Source: Lucifuga dentata (Eukaryota > Chordata > Actinopteri > Ophidiiformes > Bythitidae). Taken from it: DNA of 64,000 nt. Where the stretch lies: positions 46,050-110,049 of the forward strand of contig VXCM01001567.1 in NCBI GenBank assembly GCA_014773175.1. The letters run 5' to 3'. The notes beneath the pieces were generated by a model. It searched no databases. It had not been told where the DNA came from and saw nothing but the letters and a program-made list of their open reading frames with translations. Of this stretch, positions 12,701 through 22,121 are shown one piece after another. The first letter of the stretch is position 1. The number at the start of each line of letters is the position of its first letter. A program made the translations under genes and the position numbers.

Positions 12701-15700
12701 TTGTTTCTTTGTAAAGCAACCCAAAGCTGCGGGATGCTGTCTTCACACCCACCCCAACCCCTTTTCTCCAGAGGAACGGGTCTGGAGTTGGGCTACAGGC
12801 TGGAGGAGCAGGACAGCTTGGCACAGGGACCCCGGGGGCTGGACCCACAGGGCCCAGTCCCCATATGATGCGCAGAGGTAAGAGTCTGCTGACTTATCTT
12901 GGTACATACATACACTGTAGGTCCATGTTTGTGACGTCATTCTGATCTTAGTATGTCTTAAAATCAGTGCTAACCAGGCTTCATTTTTATTATTTCAGCT
13001 CCCAGAAATGCTACTAGCTCATACCATTAGCTAAGGCTAATAGCTTGTGTTCGACTTCAGCTCATTTGGTTCTGGTAACACTTATAAAGCTCCGCTAACT
13101 TAAGGCCACAGTATGCTTATGCCTGTCAGAGAGTTGGAAGGTGTAGAAAACCTTTCCTTTCACCCGCCCAATTCAGGAGGTCTGCATCTGACAAAATTTC
13201 GAACTCCGCTGCTGCACCAGTTGACCCGCTTCATGAAACGATTGGCCAGGTGTGTTGAGGTGTGAAAATCAGGAAGGGTTTTAATTTCTCTTTCAAGCTC
13301 TCTCTTTTTCTTTCCATCACTCTCTGTGCTCCATAGAGAGAACTGAAAGTGAAACTGTGTCCTGATATCTCTGTTTCTAATTGAGTCGAAGACATAGAAT
13401 TCCCAACAACCCTCTCCTCTCCTAAATTGAAAGGTGTGTTGTTTTCACCATTTATATGATTAATTGCGTTAAGATTACAAAAGCAAAACACACACACACC
13501 ACCCCCTCCCCTCTCTGTGACGGCGGCTTTTCGCTCCACCTTCCAGCGTGGGACCAAGTAGGAAGGCCTGAAGCATCCTGTAGCCTTTAGTGTTGTTCAG
13601 CCACCAGCCTCTTAGCGAGCTTACGAGAAGAGACCACATTACTCTGTTTCTCTTCCCTGAAATGACTTCCGTTAAAACGTGGAATTGATTTTTGAAGCCT
13701 TATTGATCACTCATAAACCACTCTGTACCCACGCTACATAAATGAGACCATATACTCAGCAGGATATGGCTCTCTTAAGCTCCAAAGTCCAGGCTGAATG
13801 CAGAGGGAGGCTTTGGCCACAGGTCATGTGACATGGGAGTGGGGTTTTAATTTCACAGGTCATATGATGTTTCTCACGCTGAACTTTTAGAGCTGTCTGC
13901 CAGAAAACCTGATCAGGTGATTTTTACATCAGGCCACAGTGGGAGCTTTAAAACACTGAAAATAGCTTATTCTTTTTTTTAAATTTATTTATTTTTACAG
14001 CGCCCTCCACAAATAACAGCACCTTGGTAAATAAAAGCAAAATTAGCCGTTAAAAAAGTCTTTATGTGTATCCTCGTGATCTTTCATTCAAATTATTAAC
14101 AAAAATATAACGCTGAATTAAAGTAAAATAATTGAAAGGAAAAAGCATCTGAGAAAGATATTTGTATTGTGATAAGAAGTTCTTTTTCCTTTAAATTATC
14201 CTACATTACTTAAAGGTTATATTTTTGTTAATATTTTGAAGGAAAGATCAACAGGATAAACAATAAAAGCATAATTTTTTCATAGCCCATTTTGCTTTTT
14301 TTTTTTTTTTTTTTTTTTTAACCAAGGTTGTAGACATTTGTAGCCGGCGCTGTATATGCCTTCAGTAATTACAAATGTTAATCCGGAGCTTCATCTTAAC
14401 ATTTCAGGTACCAAAAAGCAGGCTCCCGCTCCGCCCAAACCTACAAACCCTCCTCCCAGCCAGCCCTGTACCTCAGGCTGGTCCCAGCCCCACAGTCCCA
14501 CTGCCAGGCCGCTGTCCAGCCACTCGCCCACCTCGCCCACCCCGCAGCCCTGTGCCATACCCAGGCGTCACTCCAGCAACCAGCCTCCAATCCAGGCGCC
14601 CAGCCACCCACCCCCAGAGCCGCCCACACAGGTCAGCCCGACATCACACAGCAGCGTGGAGGGCACAGACCCCTCCCCTCCAGGCACCCCCACCCCTCCG
14701 GACACACCTCCGCCTTCTGCCGCCAGCCAGGATGGCCCTGGAGTCATCGCTCCCCTGTCGCCTTCTCCCTTCCAGTCGGGCTCGCTTCCACGGCTGCGGC
14801 CCGTCCCCAAACCCCGGAACAGACCCAGCGTCCCGCCGCCGCCCCAGCCGACCATGCCGGCCAGCGACACCAACGGGATCTGTACCGCCGCTTTCAAGAT
14901 GATGGGTGAGCATGGATTCTCACGCAGCAGCAGCACATCAAGTTTTATTTGTTCTGCCTGTTCTAACCGTGCTGCGTTGTAACGCCTCCGCAGGTTAAAG
15001 ACGAGCTCGTCTGAGGTTTGTTGACTCTTCAGCAGCTCCTGCTCTTTGTGTTTTGGCTTCTGAAACATTCATTTGCTCCGCTGCCATGAGTCATCGTTCC
15101 CACTGTCGCACCCTGACACTTTGATACCCACTGTGATCCTTTAAAGGGCAAACACATTTCACTTTGATAATCTGTGATCAGTGGGAAGATTTGCTCATTT
15201 CGGCTGTGTGAGGGGTTTGGTTTTGGTTGTGTTCTAACAGGTGAAACATGCGCTATTTTTCATTTTTTCTTTATTAATATTCAGACATGCATGTTTGTGA
15301 GTTGACCTACGGTAAATGCTCTGCACCAAAGCTGTCGTTACTTCTTTGTCTTGTTATTTTAAATATATCAGTCGTCATGGATTATTTCATTACTTACGTC
15401 TTCCTTGAGAATTCCGGTTTCTTTCAGACTGGTTTACAAAACCCCCATTTCACATTCATCCTTTCCATCCGCTCATCTCTGCGTGTTGAGCTGATGATTG
15501 CAGTTTCTGACTGAACAACGCCACCTGCTGTTTGAAGCTGTCATTGCTGGGCCTCCTCTGCTTTTTTAAAGGACCATACTGGCAGTTTTACATGTTTAAG
15601 CACAATAAATACAACCTGTATACACATTACTGACAACCAATTTCCAAAACATAAAACCATATTTTAGTTTTCCAGTCATTACTCATAATCTTTCAAAATC

Positions 15701-17500
15701 AAGTGTTTAGGTGATACACCAATCTTAAAGTCAATGTTGGGAATGTAGAAGGGACGTTCATTTTTAATTTCTCAGTAAAAGCTGTCTTCTCCTGGAACTA
15801 TATTCCCTGGCGGAGGTATACGTCGTCTTCCATGCAGCTCTACATTAAATAAAGTTACTTCAACAAAAAATTTACTTGACACTGAGTTTCCTGTGATGGA
15901 TTATTTTTCTCAAGCACGTTTCAAGTTTCTATAAGTTGATTTTAATAGCGTGCTGGAATGAACTGAAACCAATGGCAGTCTGGAAGGTAGAGAAAAAAAA
16001 AATTCTAAAATGTACTGCTCCAGAAGTATATTTTGGGAAATGGTTGTGATTAATGTAAGTTGTATGCAGGTTGTATATGTTGGGCTCAACCATGCGAGAT
16101 CGCTGGTATGCTCCTTTAAGCTCTGGAGAACTTGACAGGATTTGCCTGATGGCCTGATGGCAGCAGCTTTAAATGCTTTTATTTTTTATTTTTTTTATTT
16201 TTTCTGTTTTTCACTTTGATACCTGAGGATGATGACAGCCGTGTGTGTTTAAGGCTTCTGCTCAGGTGGTTTCAGGATGCTGATGTGTGTTTGGTTTGGA
16301 ATGTTTGCATTACTAACACAAAACGCTGCCAGGGCGTCCGGGTTTAATCACAGAAGCATTTTCCTCTTCTGTACCTGTGTGATGTCTTTTTGGTTTTCTT
16401 GTCTGTGTTAGGGCTGGATGATAAGAAAAGGTTTTTATCACGATACTGTACATTTTTTTTATATTGATAGATATCGATATACTGTATATCATGATATAAA
16501 TCATGGCAAAGATTCTGCTGCACTTCAAGTCACTTGAGTTAAGCTTTATTTTAACATTTTCTTTATGCATGTTCTAAACGTATGAACAGGAAGTTGATAT
16601 CTCGGGTCAATAACTTTGATCAGCGTCCTAAATCCCTCTCTTTCAGCAGTCCGTACTGGCATTGTGTCTTTTCCAATAAAAAAGCTGCAGCACGTGACGT
16701 CTTTGTTTCTTTTTGTATTTTGGTCGTATGTTGCGACGGGACTGTATGTAGTTTGTTGGCGTGGAGCATCTCCGTCCCAAGGTTCGGTTTGAAGTTGTTG
16801 CTGTGTTTCCCGTAAGATGGCAGCGCTTCAGATGGTCAAATAAATTTACTGTACAGCCGTGCTTCATCAGCTGATGTTACAGTGAACGTGGCTGCTCTGT
16901 TTAGCATCAGATTTTAAATAACCAAAATGACGCCCGCCGCTGACATTTTTTAAATTTTGCTTATCACAGCGTGACTGTCTTTAGGACGTAACTTTTCTTC
17001 CTCATCATTTGATTTTTTTTTCCTCTGGAGTTTCATCTTTGTCTGACTTTTGCTCACATATCATCACACAGGCTGTGGTGTGCTCACCGTTTAGCTAAAC
17101 GCTGCTTTGAGGAAGTGGGCGGGCTTTATTATGACACTGCCACCTGATTGGCTAGTTTGTTCCAGTTCTGACAAGCTACTGGCTGTTTTATATCGACTTT
17201 ATATTGATGTCCTCATATTTATATTGAGGGTTTTTTTTATATCGGGATGCGATTTTATATCGTCCAGCCCTAATCTCAGCTAACCTTCACTTTTAGCGTC
17301 TCATCTCTGCAGTCGGCTAAAAGTGACTCGTGTCTTTTCCAGACCCAGCGATGTCGTTCAAAGGATTGAGCCGAGCTTTGGTCCCTGAGTTCGCTGTAGA
17401 CCAGCACCTGACGACAGCCTCCTCATCCTCCTCCTCTTCCTCCTCCTCCCTGCCTCCTCCCAAAGACTGTGAGCTGGACACAGAGAGCACTGTCCTATAG
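407..17500 (+). CDS. arhgap17: arhgap17 (RICH1/nadrin), BAR-RhoGAP protein, 3' 17 coding exons, 5' end outside window
   Basis: GTPase-activating protein for Cdc42/Rac1 that, in the known family, binds membranes through a BAR domain and acts at tight junctions and in endocytic or secretory traffic. Coding exons joined: 407-483, 2370-2548, 3616-3692, 3926-4043, 5099-5167, 5348-5429, 6339-6530, 8407-8518, 8718-8799, 9205-9285, 9381-9494, 9765-9856, 11161-11308, 11728-11997, 12717-12877, 14408-14905, 17343-17500. After removing the two single-N duplications inside exons 2 and 7 the phases all match, giving 792 codons plus stop. The first exon aligns near residue 67 of human ARHGAP17 (881 aa, from memory), so the BAR N-terminus is missing here. 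Seen: C-terminal half of BAR, RhoGAP with arginine finger in GLFRI and the motif KMTPSNIAIVLGPNLLW, Pro-rich SH3-binding tail (APAPPKP, RPVPKPRNRPSVPPPP), C-terminal ESTVL. The Pro-rich tail favours ARHGAP17 over ARHGAP44 or SH3BP1. I cannot decide between fish a and b paralogues. Confidence 0.95.
484..2369. other. arhgap17 intron
   Basis: Holds short GT/AT microsatellites near 1446-1475 and 1738-1751 and a poly-A run split by an N at 1945. Nothing else seen. Confidence 0.6.
2370..2548 (+). CDS. arhgap17: arhgap17 exon (BAR), contains single-N duplication
   Basis: Acceptor gttaacag, donor gag|gtcaga. Reads KMMEVCGDAENRLASE through DPLSQLAE of the BAR domain. Positions 2404-2469 and 2471-2536 are identical and joined by one N at 2470. 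Removing 67 bases leaves 112 nt, which restores the frame and the homologous length, so the duplication is an assembly artefact. Confidence 0.9.
2712..3330. repeat. Probable retroelement 3' tail in arhgap17 intron
   Basis: gatacaatacaactttattt followed by atccctcaaggggcaattcc is a common start of fish SINE/LINE tails. The right limit is uncertain. An N at 2867 splits a poly-A run. Confidence 0.4.
3616..3692 (+). CDS. arhgap17: arhgap17 exon (BAR)
   Basis: Acceptor tcttttag, donor gcgag|gtttgt. Encodes VDIPNILKQRKQLAKLVLDY followed by DSARA and a split Arg. This is one of the most conserved BAR-domain stretches of the RICH family. Confidence 0.94.
3926..4043 (+). CDS. arhgap17: arhgap17 exon (BAR)
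   Basis: Donor aag|gtaagc. The acceptor is taken as ccaaattaag|atgg because it restores a split Arg plus WLQATKS and SGTNTQ, parallel to the human segment. The later cag at 3934 would run into a stop. Ends with LKEEMDEAMVKVELCK, 118 nt. Confidence 0.88.
4818..4880. repeat. Short SINE-like tail
   Basis: tcaatcaaactttatttata followed by tagccctttcatacaa is a widespread teleost repeat end; the remainder is absent. Confidence 0.45.
5099..5167 (+). CDS. arhgap17: arhgap17 exon (BAR)
   Basis: Acceptor ttcctacag, donor atg|gtgagt; 23 codons, DQLAADMYSFFSKEGDYARY then FVM. It is phase 0 on both sides and belongs to the third BAR helix. Confidence 0.95.
5348..5429 (+). CDS. arhgap17: arhgap17 exon (BAR end)
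   Basis: Acceptor atttcccag, donor caag|gtacag. Encodes LLEAQADYHRKSLTVLENVL and PTIQAQQ, the end of the BAR domain, with a split Asp codon at the 3' end. Confidence 0.95.
6339..6530 (+). CDS. arhgap17: arhgap17 exon (BAR-RhoGAP junction), contains single-N duplication
   Basis: Acceptor gccctcag, donor gag|gtacct. Encodes SWTEKPAFGTGLDEHLKRSG, REIALPLEACVMMLLETGMK and EE, the start of the RhoGAP fold. Copies at 6358-6420 and 6422-6484 are identical and flank an N at 6421. Without one copy plus N the exon is 128 nt and in phase. Confidence 0.93.
6531..8406. other. arhgap17 intron
   Basis: Apart from the possible L1-like fragment at 7000-7345 and GT-rich stretches near 8250, no feature recognised. 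Confidence 0.55.
7000..7345 (-). mobile_element. Possible L1-like retrotransposon 3' fragment
   Basis: In minus sense it holds a WPPFYSFLDTMR-like ending followed by an AT-rich tail, resembling the end of L1-type ORF2 in fish. A poly-A run with an N at 7113 sits inside. Weak call in an arhgap17 intron. Confidence 0.35.
8407..8518 (+). CDS. arhgap17: arhgap17 exon, RhoGAP arginine finger
   Basis: Acceptor gtgtgtcag, donor gctg|gtacgt. Encodes GLFRIAAGASKLKKLKAALD then CSTSQLEEFYSDPHAVA. The Arg of GLFRI is the catalytic arginine finger that completes the GTPase active site, and it is intact. Confidence 0.97.
8718..8799 (+). CDS. arhgap17: arhgap17 exon (RhoGAP), GC splice donor
   Basis: Acceptor atttcag. 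Encodes ALKSYLRELPEPLMTHQLYD and EWNQAS. The exon must end at tccag because the next exon begins with the last base of a Ser codon. The donor is therefore gcaaga, a GC-AG intron rather than GT-AG. Confidence 0.93.
9205..9285 (+). CDS. arhgap17: arhgap17 exon (RhoGAP)
   Basis: Acceptor ctcgttccag, donor ctgag|gtttgc. Encodes VSDPDKRLQALWLVCDQLPK and NNKNNL, with Ser split from the previous exon and Arg split to the next. Confidence 0.95.
9381..9494 (+). CDS. arhgap17: arhgap17 exon (RhoGAP core)
   Basis: Acceptor ttccctgcag, donor gaagg|gtgagg. Encodes YLVKFLAKLAQDSEVNKMTP and SNIAIVLGPNLLWAKTE. It holds the conserved RhoGAP lysine and asparagine motif around GPNLLW. Confidence 0.96.
9765..9856 (+). 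CDS. arhgap17: arhgap17 exon (RhoGAP end)
   Basis: Acceptor gcgcactcag preceded by a long GT tract, donor gagg|gtaggt. Encodes SLAEMAAATSVHVVAIIEPI and IQHADWFFPE. A second partial copy of the tract and exon start lies at 9698-9710, before the N at 9711, and is an assembly duplicate rather than a second exon. Confidence 0.93.
10013..10517 (-). mobile_element. 5'-truncated non-LTR retrotransposon fragment (C-terminal domain)
   Basis: The minus-strand frame contains RCGASGIPVVTGRFYGIEYA and LGKLDDEYHYLFECSYFN, the Cys/His-type end domain seen after reverse transcriptase in many fish LINEs. Stops and a frameshift make it dead. A related copy lies at 53270-54330. Confidence 0.7.
11161..11308 (+). 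CDS. arhgap17: arhgap17 exon (post-GAP linker)
   Basis: Acceptor tttttttacag, donor gacag|gtaagc, 148 nt. Encodes DVEFNVSGMFAMPTPASNHN through GTIEKKRPGSMVGPENEAARKD, matching the region just after the GAP domain of ARHGAP17. Confidence 0.93.
11728..11997 (+). CDS. arhgap17: arhgap17 exon (proline-rich tail)
   Basis: Acceptor ccctctgtag, donor ctcag|gtaagg, 270 nt. Encodes TPNKHSDHTLRRGSNTLGRK and SPAFQPPLPPV, then a Pro/Gln/Ala-rich stretch ending AAQQLLAQHTEEL. Disordered, with probable SH3-binding proline motifs. Confidence 0.9.
11998..13995. other. arhgap17 introns around exon 12717
   Basis: Outside the exon at 12717-12877 no repeat or coding similarity was recognised. Long open frames at 12047-12388 and 13231-13557 lack conservation signs. 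Confidence 0.5.
12717..12877 (+). CDS. arhgap17: arhgap17 exon (Gly/Pro-rich tail)
   Basis: Acceptor tttgtaaag, donor agag|gtaaga, 161 nt. Encodes NPKLRDAVFTPTPTPFLQRN, a Gly-rich stretch, and PSPHMMRR. Phase fits both neighbours. The sequence is weakly conserved, so the 5' boundary rests on phase and the polypyrimidine tract. Confidence 0.8.
13996..14354. mobile_element. Tc1/mariner-type MITE, 359 bp
   Basis: Terminal inverted repeats begin TACAGCGCC and end GGCGCTGTA and extend inward (CACAAATAACAGCACCTTGG against a degenerate partner, then AAAGCAAAAT). TA borders fit Tc1/mariner. No coding capacity; a poly-T tract lies near the right end. It ends 53 bp before arhgap17 exon 14408. Confidence 0.75.
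14408..14905 (+). CDS. arhgap17: arhgap17 exon (long proline-rich SH3-binding tail)
   Basis: Acceptor aacatttcag, donor gatgg|gtgagc, 498 nt. Encodes GTKKQAPAPPKPTNPPP, RRHSSNQPPIQAPSHPPPEP, and RPVPKPRNRPSVPPPPQP, the signature tail of ARHGAP17 with several PxxP and class I/II SH3 ligands. Overlapping long open frames on both strands here are shadows of this GC-rich exon. Confidence 0.95.
15566..16119 (-). mobile_element. TTAA-MITE copy, diverged subtype
   Basis: TTAAAGGACCATACTGGC at left and GGTATGCTCCTTTAA at right. Contains the diagnostic internal block ttccctggcggagg. In the last intron of arhgap17. Confidence 0.82.
16408..17273. mobile_element. Non-autonomous DNA transposon with TTAGGGCTGGAYGATA ends
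   Basis: The left end TTAGGGCTGGATGATA and the right end TATCGTCCAGCCCTAA are inverted repeats. Both are followed inward by atatcgatat-rich sequence, a common teleost repeat type. About 866 bp; no transposase seen. Located in the last intron of arhgap17, ending 69 bp before the last exon. Confidence 0.75.
17343..17500 (+). CDS. arhgap17: arhgap17 last coding exon, PDZ ligand and stop
   Basis: Acceptor cttttccag, stop tag at 17498-17500. Encodes DPAMSFKGLSRALVPEF, a run of ten Ser, and the ending DCELDTESTVL. The last four residues STVL fit a class I PDZ-binding ligand, parallel to the STAL ending of human ARHGAP17 and ARHGAP44. Confidence 0.92.
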
Positions 17501-17528
17501 AGAGAAGAAGATGGCGAGCTTTGGTCTG

Positions 17529-17529
<1 letters not shown>

Positions 17530-17574
<45 letters not shown>

Positions 17575-17583
17575 CCTGTCCTC

Positions 17584-17637
<54 letters not shown>
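17530..17637 (+). repeat. (CA)n microsatellites in arhgap17 3' UTR
   Basis: Two CA arrays of about 43 and 52 bp separated by cctcctgtcctccta, beginning 30 bp after the stop codon. Open frames of alternating His-Thr or Cys-Val here are repeat artefacts. Confidence 0.95.
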
Positions 17638-17639
<2 letters not shown>

Positions 17640-19911
17640 CAGTCCTACACATTTCATCCCAGTCTGCAGCCCTCTGCTGTGTTTTTTCTCCTTTCCTTTC
17701 CTGCATAAACGACTCAAACAGGAAGTGATTCACTCTCTGGCAACCATACTGGAAATCCTCAACATTTGCTATGATCAGCTGATTACATTTATAAATGTAG
17801 GTCTGCTGATCTTCCTAAATGAAACTCACAGCTAGTTCAGGTACAGTTTGTATGTACACATGTCATCAGCCTCCATTTCCACGCAAGTCAATCGCTGTCT
17901 GATAACAGCACTTTTTTTTTTTTTTCCTACCAAAAGTGTGACCAAAATTCACCCAGAATTTATCCAGACTAGAAACTATTTGGTTCCTTCAGCATCCTTG
18001 CTCGCATTTGTACGGCATTTCAAGTACGGTATCATTCATTTTCCATTGTTGTCTGTTGTCATCAGCACAAACATGGCTGAATGTCTCTCATACCGGCTGT
18101 ATGGTTGATGGTCGTCCAGTAAGAATCTAACCAATCAGGGACGTTCAGCCTTGAACGTTCCACCTGAACATCAGAAATTGCCCCAGCAGAACGAATAAAA
18201 AAAAAAAGATNCTTGAACGTTCCACCTGAACATCAGAAATTGCCCCAGCAGAACGAATAAAAAAAAAAAGATTCCTGGTTTCTTGGTGCAAAAATGACGG
18301 AAAGTTCCATTAAAGCTTCCCGAGTTCCTTTAAAAGGATTCCGGGACGTAAAGAGGCTGATGTATCCGTAATTTACATCCAGCCTGTCTTCCCGTGGATC
18401 TCCATGATGGTGCCAGATGTGGTTGGCAAGGAGATTATACACCTGAAAACATACACACACACACACACACACGCGCACACACACACCCCATGCCGGCAGA
18501 CAATCATCAAGTAGCGGCAGAGTNCACACACACACACACGCGCACACACACACCCCATGCCGGCAGACAATCATCAAGTAGCGGCAGAGTCACGGCTGTA
18601 GATTCATCAGCAAATTCATGTCATACATGTGTGAGGACATGGAGGACATGTCTTTGTTTGACGGGGAGGCTGTAGGTTTGGCGGTGACGGCAGGATCGCT
18701 AAAAATGTGGACGGATGANGTTTGACGGGGAGGCTGTAGGTTTGGCGGTGACGGCAGGATCGCTAAAAATGTGGACGGATGAGACTTTTCTTTGCAAGTT
18801 GGTATGTGGGCGTTTTGTACTTTATTATTGAAAAAATGGCCTTTAGTCTATTAAATAAAGGAAAAAAAGAAATGAGAGGTGTTAGAAAGGAGAGGTAAGC
18901 GAGGGGTCAAAGGTCAGCAGGCGAAGAACAAACCAAAACTGTTTGCTCAAAGTGTATCTGGTGACTGCAGGTTTCCAGTCGTCTCGCACACTTTGATTTT
19001 TTTCCTTCTCTTGTATTTATTTAGAGGAAAACACACACATTCCCTGCGGTTTGATGCGATTAAAACCATCTCCAAAATGTCACCACGACTTATCAGATCC
19101 TTCCGGAAGCGTTTAAACGAGGGTGAAGCCGGAACATTATGTATTTACTGTACAGAGGGAATACTCGGCGCCGGGATTCTATAGTATTTCCAAGAAGCCG
19201 TCGCGGCAACAAGATTATTTCAGGGATGTAAAGAAGGAAGTCTGATCCTCTTCTTGTACGGTTTGGTGTTTAAAATGCTTTGGTAGACGTTTTTTTTAGG
19301 GTTTCCTGAGCAGAAGTAGCAGGTTGCGAGGCCCAAAGGCTCTCGGTTTTGCCTTTTGATTTTTTTCCATCGATTTCTTTTTTTTTTTTGTGCGTAGTCT
19401 GGTGTTGCTGGGGCATTACAAGCAAATGAATGTAGGGAGATGATTTTTAAAGCGCTGATCGGCTCCGTCACCCTCATCGGTCCTGCAAAAAGGCTCGACA
19501 TTGTGCTGGAGTTGTTGAGACTTTTCCTCTTTCCCACAGAGCTGAGGTGCTGCGACGCCTCGGTAGTGACGTGGCATTTGATTTCTGCTTTGTTGGATTT
19601 TTCTGTGTAAAATTTGCTTTTTTGGGGCCTCAGATAGACACAGATTGATTCCCAGCGAACACNGACATGGTACCAACGGAGAAAACCTTGGATGCTGCCG
19701 TTGCCCTGGAAACGCACTCGACGTTTGTTGTGCTTTTTCAGAGACAATCATGCATCCTGAATCCTCTCTCTCTGCCTTTTCCTGTGCATCAACAGAACCC
19801 ATTTTTGCAGTTCTAAAAGATGAACAAACGCCATTTAACTCGACATGATAATGCTGCATTTTTTCAGCTCCATAATTTTGTTGGTATGCTGTACGGCGAG
19901 CTTAAATATGG

Positions 19912-19965
19912 AATAAAACATGTAATATGAATGCTTGGTTATACCCCCTTTCCAAAGAAAATAAA
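19912..19965 (+). terminator. arhgap17: Candidate polyadenylation signals for arhgap17
   Basis: AATAAA occurs at 19912-19917 and again at 19960-19965, just before transposon-derived sequence begins at 20175. An earlier AATAAA at 18854 is an alternative. The choice is inferred from position only. Confidence 0.4.
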
Positions 19966-20174
19966 GTATATAAAGAAAATCTTTAAACATCATATTAGTG
20001 ATTCATGTTTTTACTCCTGCTTGTTGCTGTCCTGAATATATTTTAATCTGCCAGGTCTGGATTTTTATTCAGATTCAGACCAAATTGCATGTATTGATCA
20101 TCCATTATGGGATTATTATGCCTAATTTTTTTCATTGGGATGATGTATTACTTTTGAAGAAAACTATCTTTTTT

Positions 20175-20854
20175 TTAAAGGACCATATCACCCATTTGTA
20201 TGTTTGAGCCTAATATATTCAATTTTCATACATGTAACATTCCTGACAATCATTTCCCAAAGCATANTGTTTGAGCCTAATATATTCAATTTTCATACAT
20301 GTAACATTCCTGACAATCATTTCCCAAAGCATATTACTGGAACAGTGAATTAAAAATGTTTTTCCTACCTTCTAGACCTCCATTGGTAGGAAAAACATTT
20401 TAAATTCACTGTTCCAGTAGCATGATACGCTATTAAAGTCAACTTGTTGATACTTGAAACATTCTTGGGATAGGTAATCCATCATCACCAACAAGATGTG
20501 TATTCAGGTTTTTTAGAAGTTATGTAATTTTAGCGTTTAAGCGCAATAAAAAGCGTGGAGTGAATGTATGCCTCCACCGGGGAATATAGTCCCAAAAGAA
20601 GACCTGCATTTATGGAAAAATTTAAAGGACCGTGACTTCATAAGGCTGTGTAACTATTAGCAGGAGAAACATGGATTTTTAAGGTGGGTGTATCACTTGA
20701 ATATTTGATTTTGAAAGATTAAGAGATTTAGCAAAATATCAGGAAAGCTGAAATACGGTTTTATCCTTTGGGAAATGATTGTCAGTAACGTAACATGTAT
20801 GAAAATTAAATATATTAGGCTCAAACATGCAAAATCAGTGGCGTGGTCCTTTAA
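20175..20854 (+). mobile_element. TTAA-MITE copy with N duplication and internal hairpin
   Basis: Full-length ends. A single-N duplication lies around 20267. An extra inverted copy of the ctggaacagtgaatt block (20337-20418) is absent in sister copies. Confidence 0.85.
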
Positions 20855-20930
20855 AAACCTGTCTTGAAGTGTTTAGGAATCATTTTTTAAAATCCTGGAT
20901 CCAATCTTGGATCCGGATCTGCACCAAAAT

Positions 20931-21115
20931 TTAAAGGACCATACCAGTGGCTTTACATGTTTGAATCCAATACAACCGGCATACATTGCTGCCAACCATC
21001 TCCCAAAGTAAACTCCTGAAGCAGTATATTTTCAGATTGTTTTTCCTACCTTACAGGAAGCTATTGCTATCAGTTTGTTCCAATAGTTTATAAAAATCAA
21101 CTTGTAGAGAGAGAA
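20931..21115 (+). mobile_element. TTAA-MITE left-half fragment
   Basis: Starts TTAAAGGACCATACCAGTGG and follows the family to the tagcaatcaacttgtagag block, then stops; no right end. Confidence 0.7.
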
Positions 21116-22121
21116 CAAAGAAGACAAAATTATTCAAGATGAGAATTGTAAAAGAAGATATGAATTAGATAGTTGATTGCATTGAAGAGGAAACAAAAAT
21201 CATTTTGGCTGACTTCCGAGTACAAAGACTTATTCAGTTTAATTTATACAACAGCATAAATGTGCCATTTTAACTCTGATGTACACGTAAAATCTCACAA
21301 ACTTCATATCTCTATTCTAGATTTTACATTTGGAGGCACAGATACATCAGGCGTTTTTTTTTTTAATTTTCCAACGTGATATTTTTTAACAGATCAAAAG
21401 TCATACCCTTCATTTGAAAGCATTTAACCAAACGTAAAGATAAAACAATCACAAAACATGAGCGACTTCCCATGTAAACATATAAAAAAAAAAAAATTAA
21501 AAAAAGAATGAACCTAACTAGACTAACGGAAACCAAACCAAAGGAAGTAAAAATGCTACCAGCTGCACATCTGAACACGTTAACTGCACCAACATGCAAC
21601 TGATCGGAACAAGAAACACTAGTTACGACACTAGTAGCAGCTACAGTCGCATTTCACCCGCTAAGCCTAAAGCTGTGCAGAAATACAGAGAACTCTTTTT
21701 TCCCGATGACACTTGAAATCCCCATGAGAAATTAATGTTTCTAATAGAGACTTAAAGGATGCACACGCGTGTACAAAACGATGAGCAGTGCATAGCCAAC
21801 CGTGAATTTAAAACACAGCTACAGGTTCACCGTGGGAGGAGTTGTGAAATCACCATGACGACCGGAAAAGCCAAAAAGTAATTTACAGTAGGAACTTTTT
21901 TTTCTCCCCTCCCCGCAAGTCTCATTCGACAAAGTGTAGAACAGTCAATTTCACGTTTAAAAAAAAAAAAAACCTCAGCCATTTATCTTTAGTTTCCTGT
22001 CATGACAATGAAAGACGTTAACCGTTACTGTTGCAACAACAACTTTCATCAGTGTGAGATGATTTATGGTCCAAATTTCACAATAAACCCCAAATGATGC
22101 TGCATTAATGTAGTGTTACCT

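Larger units (their letters stand above)
17501..19965 (+). other. arhgap17: Probable arhgap17 3' UTR
   Basis: No further coding exon seen after the stop. The stretch has two long (CA)n blocks at 17530-17637, three single-N duplications (N at 18211, 18524, 18719), a lone N at 19663, and unique-looking sequence. Candidate AATAAA signals are at 18854-18859, 19912-19917 and 19960-19965. The true 3' end cannot be fixed without transcripts. Confidence 0.5.

Noticed and set aside
14375..15068. Overlapping long frames in other frames and on the minus strand over the arhgap17 proline-rich exon
   Set aside because: Only the GTKKQAPAPPKP frame matches ARHGAP17; the rest reflect low stop density in GC-rich repeats.
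17317..17717. Cys-Val or His-Thr repeat proteins
   Set aside because: Translations of (CA)n/(GT)n microsatellites, not genes.
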